A DNA stretch of 11,154 bases from the NCBI GenBank assembly GCA_019057355.1, contig DXJM01000382.1:1-11154 (forward strand), given 5' to 3'. Source of the stretch: Promethearchaeota archaeon. Its GTDB lineage: Archaea > Asgardarchaeota > Lokiarchaeia > Sigyniarchaeales > SOKP01. Below the pieces are notes generated by a model. It was not told the DNA's origin. It did not search any database and saw only the letters and a program-made list of their open reading frames with translations. The position numbers were made by a program, and so were the translations under genes. Below are positions 1-7,781 of the stretch, piece after piece (within the stretch, counting starts at the first letter, position 1; each line of letters opens with the position of its first letter).

Positions 1-168
1 AGTGCTCTGTTTTTTTAATAAATACTACAATGTATAAATCTTAAAGAGACGCAAATATTTTTATAATTACCTTATGATATAAAATTATATACGATAATGT
101 CTTCATAAAATTAAGAATTTTAAATTATTCTATTCAAATTGAATAAAAAAAAAAAGGAAAAGATTTCA

Positions 169-516
169 ATGGATAAAGCTGTTATAGAAAAGAAATTAGC
201 TGAATTGATGGATCTTGTACCAGAATGTGAAGGATTGATTGCAGCAGATCTAGAAGGGAAGGTACTGATTGGTCAAACAATAACAGAAATGGACCATGGG
301 ACCATTGCGAAAGCATGTGCTAGCATTATGAAAAATGCTCATGTAATCGGCAGTAAAATAGATAAAGGAAATTTAAGAGATATTTCAATTGAATTAAATG
401 ATGGATTCACCGTAATGGTAAGTTCTTCGGAAATGATTTTTATTGCTTTAGCGGGTATCGATGGTCGCTCGTCTTTAGGTCTTATTAAACGAAACCTAAT
501 GAATATTGCTAAGTAA
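169..516 (+). CDS. Roadblock/LC7 domain protein
   Basis: A 115-residue single-domain protein with the roadblock/LC7 (MglB-like) fold. It shows an N-terminal helix (residues about 2-18), a strand pair around EGLIAADLEGKVLIG, a long helix (DHGTIAKACASIMKNAHVIG), a strand series through DISIEL, FTVMVSS and IFIALAG, and a C-terminal helix (SSLGLIKRNLMNIA). Family members dimerise and act as regulators or scaffolds of small Ras-like GTPases (MglB on MglA, Ragulator and dynein light chains in eukaryotes). Asgard genomes carry many free-standing copies. No GTPase gene lies in this window, so the partner is unknown. I chose ATG 169 over an in-frame TTG at 139 because the extra ten residues are a lysine-rich run outside the fold and the roadblock helix starts right after this Met. 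A purine-rich AAGGAAAAG lies 8-16 nt upstream. It converges on the large membrane-protein gene, with stops 16 nt apart. Confidence 0.88.
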   Translation: MDKAVIEKKLAELMDLVPECEGLIAADLEGKVLIGQTITEMDHGTIAKACASIMKNAHVIGSKIDKGNLRDISIELNDGFTVMVSSSEMIFIALAGIDGRSSLGLIKRNLMNIAK

Positions 517-546
517 CCTACTTTTTTTATTTTTATTTATTTTTAC
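517..546 (+). terminator. T-rich tract between convergent genes
   Basis: Immediately after the roadblock stop codon there is a T-rich tract with runs of seven, five and five T. Archaeal RNA polymerase terminates at oligo-T without needing a hairpin, so this could end the roadblock transcript. It overlaps the 3' end of the opposing membrane-protein gene. The call is inferred from composition only. Confidence 0.35.
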
Positions 547-3500
547 TTAAAATTTTCTCGATTAGATCAGATTTGGTGGTTTTAGAACTAAATTTAATGT
601 TGTTTTTCTTGCAATAATCACGTAGTTTATCAAGGTTCCATTTTTTCAATGTTGAGCGTGTTAATTGTGGTTTTTTAGTATCTTTCTCTATTCCTGTTTC
701 CACTAAGAGCGAATCTAAATCCGTCATGGGTTTCTCATCGTGAATCTCTTGTTCGATAATTTTCCTTTCTTTTTCGGATTTTAATTTCTCTTGTTCCTTA
801 GCCATGGCGAGACTCTCTAATTCGGAAGGTTTAACATATCTCCCTCTTCGAGGTATTTCTTTTACAGCAGGCTCTTCTAAAGATTTACTTATTTTAATCT
901 TTACATGCCTCCTGAAAAGAACAGTGCTTACACATAAAAGGATTATGCTTAAGACAATTGAAATAGCAATTATAATGGATAAATTAGGCAATTCTGGAGG
1001 ATATATTGCCGTGAAACTAATGATCTCGTATACATTTATAGCTTCTGTTATGATTGAAATATTAAGATGTAAAGAATCTAAATTAGTAAGCGGAAGATAA
1101 ATTTGAACCGTGATTACAATCGATTGTCCAGGAATAAAGTTTTGTAGTATTTTTGTATAAAAAATCGTATAATCTAAAGAAGTTAATTCATTTATTTTAA
1201 CTGAGATATTATTTATTAGAATGGATAACGTTAGCTGACCCGTATTCGTAAATTTTAGCATGATTTGATTAGGATACCCTTTATAGATTGTTGGGGAGGA
1301 AGATAAAGAAATTGATAATGATGCAACTGAAGGATTTCTTACTATATCAAACTCTTGCGTTTTGTTCAAAATGGTATCATTCCCATTCCAGATTAACCTT
1401 ATTTTAAAATTATCCGGAAGGTTTAATCCAATGGTATTTATCAAAAATTCAATTTTCCCATTTTGATCAGTTGTATCTTCATAATTCCCCGGAATATTGA
1501 CCCAATTTCCTATATCATTTTTATACTGGCATGTAACCGTTTCTCCGGGTATTAAATCTCCAAATTCTGTTTTTAATACTGAAGTCAGGTTAAATTGCTC
1601 TTCATCATCTATATTTCCAGGAACTGTGATTATTTCTTCAAATATACTGGCCATTTTAAAGGAAAAGGTTTCAATTAAATCTTCATAAATGCTTGAATAA
1701 TGCTCGTTATAATAATTAGTAATAACGGTGGTATCATACCCGGTTTGGTTATAGAGACATTCATTTCTTGAAAAACTCACGAATATATTTTCAGATTGCC
1801 TTTTGTCTTTCACGGCAATAATATATCCTTCAAAATCATTTTCAAGTTTATCAATTAACAATGAAACATTATCACATTCAAAAATATTACCAAAAATCTC
1901 ATTTCTATCCGCATAATAGATGGTCACGATTGTTTTTGCTCCAGATCTTCTTATTGGCGCATTAATCCCAAGCCATTCTTTGGTTACATCATTATATTCT
2001 GGAATTGTAAGACTTATATCAAATTCGTTGCTATTACCCGGATCTAGTTTTTGAATGCTTGAGGTGTTTTCGGCAATAATCCATTGATCATTAGCGTACG
2101 ATACAAGTTGGACTTTTACTTTAAGGTTTAAAGACATGAAGGTTTCTAAATTTGTCACGTCTATTTTGACATTAATACTTTCTTCGGGATTTAAAATATT
2201 TTCGCTTTGTTTAAAACTATTGAGGTTAATGCTTAACATTGTACCGCCTCCTATATCAGGATGAAAATACTCTAATTTTTCATTCAGATTTGATAGTATA
2301 ATTGGAAATTCTGGTTTGCTAGATCCCGTAGTTTCATTTACAGTAGCAACTAAAGCGTTATATGCCAAATTAAAAGGATAGACGGGGGATAGAGATATTA
2401 CAAGCTTATTTAAATTCTCATTTATGTTATATGTAAAATCACCATAACTAAATTTATAATCATGCAGTAAAATTTGAAGTTTCCTGCAACCTATAGCGGT
2501 TCCATTCGTCCAGAAAAAACCCAAATAATAGTCATTATTTAAAAGAACATCACTGTCCACGTGTAACAAGGTTTGATTGCCAAAATCATAGGTTAAAAAT
2601 GAACCATCTTGTGATATTATTCCAGAAGAATTGATAAGAGAAGCATTATAAACATCATTAAAAAATAACGTGACATTTGCATTTCCAGATATGGGAGCCT
2701 TACCTTGATGATCTTGAACGTCTATGCCAACAGTTATATCATCTCCATACATAAATCCCTTGGTTTCCCATAAATGACCATTATAGTTTATATAACTGTG
2801 TACCTGATTATTACTCGTCAAGTAATTCGTGCTCGTTAGGTTTAGCGAATACCAGCCATTTATGGTGGAATTTACAACGAGCCTATTATAGCTAGTATTT
2901 TCTGGCAGGACTTCTTGCCCGTTTGTCGAATTTAATAATATTTCATGATAATTTGGATTAGTTAAATTATGAACAGTCATGTCATTGGGAAAAAGATAAC
3001 AAAATGACGTGTAGTTCCAATTACCAACATTTGTATCCAAGGAAAAGTTCAATGACCAAGTAGGAATTCCGTTATATTTTACCTGGTAATATGAATTAGC
3101 ATCGCCAACAACATATGCAGTGACATGATAGGAAACGTTGAAATCAAACCCGCTGGAAATATTAGTGTCCCAGATCAAATTTAATTGGAACACTCCAGCC
3201 TGATCTTCCACGTGAGTGGAAAAAACATCTTTATAACAAATTGCCTGACCCCATTCTTCATTTCCATAATAAGGATCATTATTTTTAAATGGTAAAAATG
3301 TCATTGCAACATCATGGAGAGTGACATCTTCCATGGTTAAAGTATTGTTGAAATCAGAAGGCATGTATCCTCTCGTGATATTTAATTTAAATGAGCTTGC
3401 ATCCAAATAGGGTGTTGTATGCTCATATTGTTGATTTCCTGCTGGTAATGTTATTTGTGCATTTATCCATGAATCTCCGTTATTAATAGTTCTCTTCAAC

Positions 3501-4810
3501 TGGTGGTCTATTTGGTCAATTGCAGGATTTTCTCCATAAGAACTTGATAATGTAACTAATGAATATGTTCCTACTTCAGCATCAGATTTGATTACAATAA
3601 AATAATTATTAAATGGTAAATTTGCGGTATTTTCCAGATTAAAATCAAAATGAGTAAGTTCATCTCCCATATATGGTACTAGTATTGAATCTATCAAATA
3701 ATTATTATCGGGTCTTATTGAATTAGTAATATCTCTCAAACTTGTTGTAGTTCTTGCGAAAGCTTGATTTGCTCTATAAAGAGTAATATTTAAGAATTTT
3801 CCAGCTGCATCGGAAAGGTTAAGAGTTCTAATCCATACATGAAATCCGTTAACTTGAGAAGCCTCCCCCCTTAAATCAAATTCAAGTGCCACGTACTCAT
3901 CGGTGGAGATGGGCAATTCAAGGCCCATTACAGAATAAAGCATGTATTCATTTAAATCTACCTTAAAATTTAAACTGGAATGACTGAAGCTAAACTTGAC
4001 CTGAGTAATATCACTCGCGTTAATGAAGTTTAGATTCGTATTGATGATAGTCTCCCTAAATGATTGTATACCTGTAGCTAAATTGATATTATCCATAATT
4101 AACACCCAACTTCCCGAGTTATTTTTCATGAACAAATTTAAATTAACATTGGAGATATTTACACTAAGAACCACATCTAAAATCAACGCCATAATCTGGT
4201 TTCTATCATATTGGACGCGTTCATAGTCTGGATCGGCAAACTCCGTGCTAATACTAAAATTTATTTGCCTCTCAGACGATTCAAACCTCCAATAAGTACT
4301 ATTTACACTATCTACGGGAGCTTTGGTAACTGAAGTATTAGAACTCAATGCATGTTCCACAATTAAATTTCCCGTTCCAAATGCATCTATATCCATTTCA
4401 TACTGTTCAACGTGCATGTATGGATACAATGCACTCTTATCTTCAATAATATGGTCTGTTATATAACTATTTTCAAAAGTAAAATTAAATGCCCCTTCAG
4501 AAAGACGCATTGGGGTTGTTGGAGCATTTATCGTGAAGAATCCACCCGGATTATCATTGGAAGTTGATTGATTTACGGCATAAATTCTTGTTTCGAGTGA
4601 AGTTCCACTCCCGCTAATAATATAGCTTGACAAATCATATCCATCAGAAGAGTAAATATTTATCCCATCTTTATCATACTTGTTGTTATTATTATCTCCA
4701 AAAAGAGGGATTGAATCGTGTATCACCAAAATATTCGAAAAGATAATCAAGCCAACAAATATACTCATTACTATAATTTTTTTTACATGATTTTTCGTTA
4801 GATTTCTCAT
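533..4810 (-). CDS. Giant single-pass surface protein with cytoplasmic SAP/HeH-like tail
   Basis: A 1425-residue protein. Residues 12-30 are a hydrophobic segment preceded by Lys10-Lys11 (signal peptide or anchor). Residues about 31-1275 form a predicted extracellular region, Asn/Ser/Thr-rich, with roughly 35 N-x-S/T sequons, as expected for an N-glycosylated archaeal surface protein. Beta-rich repeats resembling Ig/CARDB modules are visible at about 860-985 (NPEESINVKIDVTNLE), 1058-1157 (GETVTCQYKND) and 1159-1265 (NQIMLKFTNTGQLTL). A second membrane helix spans about 1276-1298, followed by FRR and a 127-residue basic, charged tail. The tail has a likely helical/coiled-coil stretch (about 1329-1360) and ends in a SAP/Rho_N-like helix-extended-helix module (about 1383-1425, core WNLDKLRDYCKKNNIKF then KSDLIEKIL). 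No protease, S-layer or sortase motif was recognised. The frame is intact. Start ATG lies 4 nt after a weak AAGGA. Function is unknown; adhesion or envelope structure is a guess. Domain names are by eye. Confidence 0.85.
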   Translation of the reverse strand: MRNLTKNHVKKIIVMSIFVGLIIFSNILVIHDSIPLFGDNNNNKYDKDGINIYSSDGYDLSSYIISGSGTSLETRIYAVNQSTSNDNPGGFFTINAPTTPMRLSEGAFNFTFENSYITDHIIEDKSALYPYMHVEQYEMDIDAFGTGNLIVEHALSSNTSVTKAPVDSVNSTYWRFESSERQINFSISTEFADPDYERVQYDRNQIMALILDVVLSVNISNVNLNLFMKNNSGSWVLIMDNINLATGIQSFRETIINTNLNFINASDITQVKFSFSHSSLNFKVDLNEYMLYSVMGLELPISTDEYVALEFDLRGEASQVNGFHVWIRTLNLSDAAGKFLNITLYRANQAFARTTTSLRDITNSIRPDNNYLIDSILVPYMGDELTHFDFNLENTANLPFNNYFIVIKSDAEVGTYSLVTLSSSYGENPAIDQIDHQLKRTINNGDSWINAQITLPAGNQQYEHTTPYLDASSFKLNITRGYMPSDFNNTLTMEDVTLHDVAMTFLPFKNNDPYYGNEEWGQAICYKDVFSTHVEDQAGVFQLNLIWDTNISSGFDFNVSYHVTAYVVGDANSYYQVKYNGIPTWSLNFSLDTNVGNWNYTSFCYLFPNDMTVHNLTNPNYHEILLNSTNGQEVLPENTSYNRLVVNSTINGWYSLNLTSTNYLTSNNQVHSYINYNGHLWETKGFMYGDDITVGIDVQDHQGKAPISGNANVTLFFNDVYNASLINSSGIISQDGSFLTYDFGNQTLLHVDSDVLLNNDYYLGFFWTNGTAIGCRKLQILLHDYKFSYGDFTYNINENLNKLVISLSPVYPFNLAYNALVATVNETTGSSKPEFPIILSNLNEKLEYFHPDIGGGTMLSINLNSFKQSENILNPEESINVKIDVTNLETFMSLNLKVKVQLVSYANDQWIIAENTSSIQKLDPGNSNEFDISLTIPEYNDVTKEWLGINAPIRRSGAKTIVTIYYADRNEIFGNIFECDNVSLLIDKLENDFEGYIIAVKDKRQSENIFVSFSRNECLYNQTGYDTTVITNYYNEHYSSIYEDLIETFSFKMASIFEEIITVPGNIDDEEQFNLTSVLKTEFGDLIPGETVTCQYKNDIGNWVNIPGNYEDTTDQNGKIEFLINTIGLNLPDNFKIRLIWNGNDTILNKTQEFDIVRNPSVASLSISLSSSPTIYKGYPNQIMLKFTNTGQLTLSILINNISVKINELTSLDYTIFYTKILQNFIPGQSIVITVQIYLPLTNLDSLHLNISIITEAINVYEIISFTAIYPPELPNLSIIIAISIVLSIILLCVSTVLFRRHVKIKISKSLEEPAVKEIPRRGRYVKPSELESLAMAKEQEKLKSEKERKIIEQEIHDEKPMTDLDSLLVETGIEKDTKKPQLTRSTLKKWNLDKLRDYCKKNNIKFSSKTTKSDLIEKILSKNK

Positions 4811-4833
4811 GTTCCTTATCTACTATCCGAATT

Positions 4834-4847
4834 GTTTATTATTAAAA
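4834..4847 (-). promoter_or_regulatory. TATA-like element for the surface-protein gene
   Basis: On the minus strand the sequence GTTTTAATAATAAAC-like A/T block lies about 25-37 nt upstream of the ATG at 4810. This is a spacing that would give a very short leader, as is common in archaea. No good BRE is evident. The call rests on composition and position only. Confidence 0.3.
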
Positions 4848-4848
4848 C

Positions 4849-4913
4849 ATGTAGACAATTTTAAAATTTGCTAAAATCATACTTACAAAACAATTTTATT
4901 ACAAGGTCTACAT
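4849..4913. repeat. 8-bp inverted repeat in the divergent intergenic region
   Basis: ATGTAGAC (4849-4856) and its exact reverse complement GTCTACAT (4906-4913) flank the centre of the 141-bp region between the two divergent genes. Paired half-sites here could bind a regulator of both genes. An 8-bp match in a region this short is also not unlikely by chance, so the call is tentative. Confidence 0.25.
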
Positions 4914-4914
4914 T

Positions 4915-4940
4915 GCATAATATCATAAGAATATAAATAC
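4915..4940 (+). promoter_or_regulatory. A/T-rich promoter region of the M20 hydrolase gene
   Basis: TATA-like stretches (CATAATAT at about 4916-4923 and AATATAAAT at 4930-4938) lie just upstream of ATG 4952. The first has the spacing for a leaderless or nearly leaderless transcript; the second is somewhat too close. No Shine-Dalgarno sequence precedes the start, consistent with leaderless expression. Confidence 0.3.
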
Positions 4941-4951
4941 TATTCAATCTA

Positions 4952-6322
4952 ATGATCGAAGATCATATTATCAAGACCATCGATGAGAAAAAGAAAGAAT
5001 ACGTCCGATTTTTGCAGGATTTAATCCAAATCAATACCTACAACCCTCCCGGAAATGAAAAGGATGTTGCGGTGAAAATTAAAGGCTTTTTAGAAGAATC
5101 AAATATAGAATGTGAACTATTTCCATTTGGATCGAATCGTGCAAATTTATTTGCTTGTTTAAACAAGAAATTTGATCGAAAAAATCTCTTATATAACGCT
5201 CACATGGATGTAGTCCCACCTGGAATGGAGTCGGAATGGAAACATCCCCCCCTATCGGGATTAATAACTAAGACTAAGATATTTGGAAGGGGTGCGACAG
5301 ACATGAAGGGTGGTCTTGCAGCAATGGTCATTGCTTTAAAATTGCTAAAATCCCTTGATATCAAGTTAGAAAATAATTTAATTTTAAATGCTGTTGCTGA
5401 TGAAGAAACAGGGGGTAACCTCGGAACGGAATGGTGCATCAATAATGTACTTAAAAAAAAGTCGATTAACCTTGATTTTGCTATAATTGGAGAGCCATCT
5501 GGAATATTTACTTTACCTAAAATAATTATTCTTGGAGAAAAAGGAAGGCTCGTTCTAAAAGTCATCACCAATGGCATTTCAAGCCATTCATCTACTCCTT
5601 TTTTAGGGAAAAACGCAATTTCCATGATGAGTGAAATCATTCAAAATCTAAATAATTTTGAAAATGAAATGCGTTCCATAAAAGAAATCAAGTCTTCAAT
5701 GTCTCAAGAAGAATTAGAATTGAATTTATCTTCATTTTTTCCAAGTACAGAGCATTTTCAAGAATATCTGGAAAAGAATGCTCATGTCAAGTCATTCTTG
5801 CTGGCAAGTTCTCAATTTACTCAAAGTTTAAACATGATTGAAGGGGGAATAAAAGATAATGTCATACCAGACCAATGCACGGCAACTATAGATTTTCGAC
5901 TCCTCCCAAATCAAACAACAGGAATTACATTGAAAGCATTTAAAAACGTAATAACCAAATTAGGGTATGAAATACGTGATTCGCCACAGGGTAAACCAGA
6001 AGATGTTTTTGTATATCTTGAAGTTGTCAAAGAGTCAGAAGCATCTTTTTGGGAAAGTTGGAGGGATTCTGCAATGCTCAAGCATCTGTCCTCCATAATT
6101 GAACGCATTTATAAAGTGAAGCCTATACACATGATATTTCCTGCCTCATCAGATGCACATTATCTTCGAAATTTAAATTATTGTTCAAACACAATTTTAT
6201 TTGGTCCAGGAAATGGCATGAAAGCCCATACTACCAATGAATATATTGATATTAAAGATTTTATTAATTCAATTAAAGTGTACACCATTTTTGCTTATAA
6301 TTTTCTAACAAATACCTATTAA
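4952..6322 (+). CDS. M20-family metallopeptidase/deacylase (ArgE/DapE/ACY1-like)
   Basis: A 456-residue cytoplasmic di-zinc amidohydrolase. The set of M20 motifs is complete: H84 and D86 in NAHMDVVPPG (first metal ligand and its partner), bridging D117 in GRGATDMKGG, catalytic E151 and ligand E152 in DEETGG, ligand E181 in IGEPSG, lid-domain H212 in SSHSSTP, and the last ligand H426 in GMKAHTTNEY. PASSDAHYLR (397-406) is another family signature. The fold is a catalytic domain interrupted by a dimerisation/lid domain at roughly 195-320. Family reactions include acetylornithine, succinyl-diaminopimelate and N-acyl-amino-acid hydrolysis and di/tripeptide cleavage; the substrate cannot be told from sequence, and no lysine or arginine biosynthesis gene is adjacent. 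It is longer than typical DapE/ArgE (about 375-400) mainly through extra helical sequence at about 236-290 in the lid. No signal peptide is seen. ATG 4952 is the first start giving the full N-terminal helix. Confidence 0.9.
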   Translation: MIEDHIIKTIDEKKKEYVRFLQDLIQINTYNPPGNEKDVAVKIKGFLEESNIECELFPFGSNRANLFACLNKKFDRKNLLYNAHMDVVPPGMESEWKHPPLSGLITKTKIFGRGATDMKGGLAAMVIALKLLKSLDIKLENNLILNAVADEETGGNLGTEWCINNVLKKKSINLDFAIIGEPSGIFTLPKIIILGEKGRLVLKVITNGISSHSSTPFLGKNAISMMSEIIQNLNNFENEMRSIKEIKSSMSQEELELNLSSFFPSTEHFQEYLEKNAHVKSFLLASSQFTQSLNMIEGGIKDNVIPDQCTATIDFRLLPNQTTGITLKAFKNVITKLGYEIRDSPQGKPEDVFVYLEVVKESEASFWESWRDSAMLKHLSSIIERIYKVKPIHMIFPASSDAHYLRNLNYCSNTILFGPGNGMKAHTTNEYIDIKDFINSIKVYTIFAYNFLTNTY

Positions 6323-6335
6323 TGCACTACATCGA

Positions 6336-6360
6336 AAAACCACCGGTTTTCATTCAATTT
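6336..6360 (+). terminator. Small hairpin plus T-rich stretch after the M20 gene
   Basis: AAAACC (6336-6341) and GGTTTT (6345-6350) can pair around a 3-nt loop, and CATTCAATTTT follows. This sits 14 nt after the M20 stop and could mark the transcript end. The stem is short and A-T rich, so support is weak. Confidence 0.25.
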
Positions 6361-6405
6361 TAAGACTTTGAGTAATATTTCTATAAATTTTCTGAAAAAG
6401 AAACG

Positions 6406-6414
6406 TATATAAAA
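6406..6414 (+). promoter_or_regulatory. TATA box of the p44/Ssl1-like gene
   Basis: TATATAAAA preceded by a purine-rich GAAAAAGAAACG (BRE-like) lies 57-65 nt before ATG 6471. A start point about 25 nt downstream would leave a leader of roughly 30 nt. A second A/T-rich block at 6423-6434 is an alternative. Confidence 0.45.
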
Positions 6415-6470
6415 TCTTTTTTTTATTATATATATCAAGTTTTTAACAATAATGTTGAGCTGTATTTTTA

Positions 6471-7643
6471 ATGGGACCATCTGAACGAATCGAGGATACT
6501 GTAATCATCCTTGATGCATCCCGTTCAATGATGAGAACCGATTTTGAACCTTCAAGAATCGAAGTGGCTTTTGAAATTATAAAATTATTCATTCAGACAA
6601 AATTCTCTCTCGATCCCAAGGATCGCATTTCACTATTGATCGCGGGAGAAGCTCCAAAGAGGTTAGTTTCTTTTACACATGATGAAGACCAATTAATAAA
6701 TTCGTTAGAAAAAATAGAAATTAAGGGGAAATCTACTCTACATGAAGCACTATCTTTTGCTATTCAGATGCTTATTGCAGAAATGCGAAAAGTAGGGGGC
6801 AAATTGTTCCGTATTTTTATCATAAGTGCCACCAATTCACTAGAATTTTCAGAAGATCTTAAAAAAATAGTAAAAATAGCACAAGGCTTGGGCATTTTTA
6901 TCGACACGTGTAAATTTGGCAAGATTAATAATAATAATAAGACCACCTTTAAACAAATGGCGATGCTTACCGATGGAGAATTTGGATTTTTCAATAATAA
7001 TAAAGCAATCATTAATGCTGGTAAATCTTTTGCTTCTAAAAAGACTATAAAACAACCAAATGAATTTTATTCTCAAGTAAAAAAAGATAGAACGCCATTG
7101 CTTAACGAAGTGGCTTTATCGTTGAGACGGCCTTCATTAGGGGAAATCCAACTATTGATGAGTGGAAAAATTACTGAAAATCAAAAATGCGCTATTTGCT
7201 ACTCAATAAAAGCACCATTGACCGGAGCAGATTTTTTTTCGGAAGGTCGGACATGTCCTTCATGTGAAAGAACCATGCATATTTCTTGTGCTGCGCAATG
7301 GGCTAAAAAATCAGAATTTAAAGAAAATGTGTTTCGATGCCCTTTTTGTTTTTTTTTGTTGAAGGTGCCTCAATCCGCATTATCTCTATTTGAGGTTAAT
7401 AAGATGAGCTCAAAACGAGTAAAAATAATTGAAGATGAGAAAACTACTGAAATGATACAAGTTCCAGTTCAGGAAATTTCAGCAATTGAAGCATCTTGTT
7501 CATATTGCAGGAATATTTTTAGTAATACCGATAAAGTTTTCACGTGCCAGAAATGCAACTCATATTATCATGAACATTGCCTGGATAAAATGATAACCCA
7601 GATTCAAGCTTGTCGTTATTGTGGTTCTCAGATTATATCATGA
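6471..7643 (+). CDS. TFIIH p44/Ssl1-like protein: vWA domain plus two C4HC3 zinc fingers
   Basis: A 390-residue protein. Residues about 8-190 are a von Willebrand A domain with metal-site motif D15-A-S17-R-S19 and T89 in GKSTL; the usual third MIDAS Asp is not seen (ISAT, 118-121). Two zinc modules follow, both C-x2-C, C-x2-C-x4-H-x2-C, C-x2-C: C240/C243/C262/C265/H270/C273/C290/C293 and C343/C346/C359/C362/H367/C370/C381/C384. Order and length (human p44 has about 395 residues) match the TFIIH subunit p44/Ssl1, which activates the XPD helicase. Resemblance extends to ILDASRSM...DFEPSRI and to the C-terminal finger spacing. Alternatives are a vWA-RING ubiquitin E3 ligase or an Rpn10-like adaptor, since C4HC3 is RING-CH/PHD-like. 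No ubiquitin, E2 or helicase gene is adjacent. Start: an in-frame stop at 6456-6458 leaves ATG 6471 as the only reasonable ATG. Family placement is by eye. Confidence 0.85.
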   Translation: MGPSERIEDTVIILDASRSMMRTDFEPSRIEVAFEIIKLFIQTKFSLDPKDRISLLIAGEAPKRLVSFTHDEDQLINSLEKIEIKGKSTLHEALSFAIQMLIAEMRKVGGKLFRIFIISATNSLEFSEDLKKIVKIAQGLGIFIDTCKFGKINNNNKTTFKQMAMLTDGEFGFFNNNKAIINAGKSFASKKTIKQPNEFYSQVKKDRTPLLNEVALSLRRPSLGEIQLLMSGKITENQKCAICYSIKAPLTGADFFSEGRTCPSCERTMHISCAAQWAKKSEFKENVFRCPFCFFLLKVPQSALSLFEVNKMSSKRVKIIEDEKTTEMIQVPVQEISAIEASCSYCRNIFSNTDKVFTCQKCNSYYHEHCLDKMITQIQACRYCGSQIIS

Positions 7644-7672
7644 TGAGAATAAATTAATCATTTCTCCTCGCT

Positions 7673-7682
7673 TAGTATAAAT
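7673..7682 (+). promoter_or_regulatory. TATA-like box upstream of MetRS (distal)
   Basis: AGTATAAATC lies about 100 nt before the likely TTG start of MetRS and would give a leader of roughly 75 nt. A second candidate, TTATATA at 7764-7770, is too close to place a start point upstream of TTG 7782. This makes the distal box the more consistent choice if the full-length protein is made. Confidence 0.3.
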
Positions 7683-7737
7683 CTTTTTAAAAATCTCAAT
7701 AAAAAGGTAAAATTAAAAATATTTAATCTAAGAACCC

Positions 7738-7745
7738 TTTTTTTT
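7738..7745 (+). terminator. Eight-T run between the p44-like gene and MetRS
   Basis: CCC followed by eight T lies 95 nt after the p44-like stop. Oligo-T of this length can terminate archaeal transcription and would separate the two same-strand genes, but it lies downstream of the distal TATA candidate for MetRS, so the two calls compete. Confidence 0.25.
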
Positions 7746-7781
7746 ATTAGAAAAATAACTACCTTATATAGGATCCCAATA

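Noticed and set aside
139..168. In-frame TTG start adding ten residues to the roadblock protein
   Set aside because: The added residues are a lysine-rich run outside the domain, while ATG 169 sits exactly where the roadblock helix begins and has a purine-rich stretch upstream.
5200..5640. 146-codon open frame on the minus strand inside the M20 gene
   Set aside because: It is antisense to a gene with complete catalytic motifs, has no recognisable domain, and no promoter or start context.
7337..7350. Poly-T run inside the p44-like gene as a possible frameshift site
   Set aside because: The frame is continuous through both zinc fingers, so no shift is needed. Slippage during sequencing or transcription remains possible but is unsupported.
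6323..7781. Operon of M20, p44-like and MetRS genes
   Set aside because: All are on the plus strand, but gaps of 148 and 138 bp carry TATA-like boxes and T runs, and the functions are unrelated.
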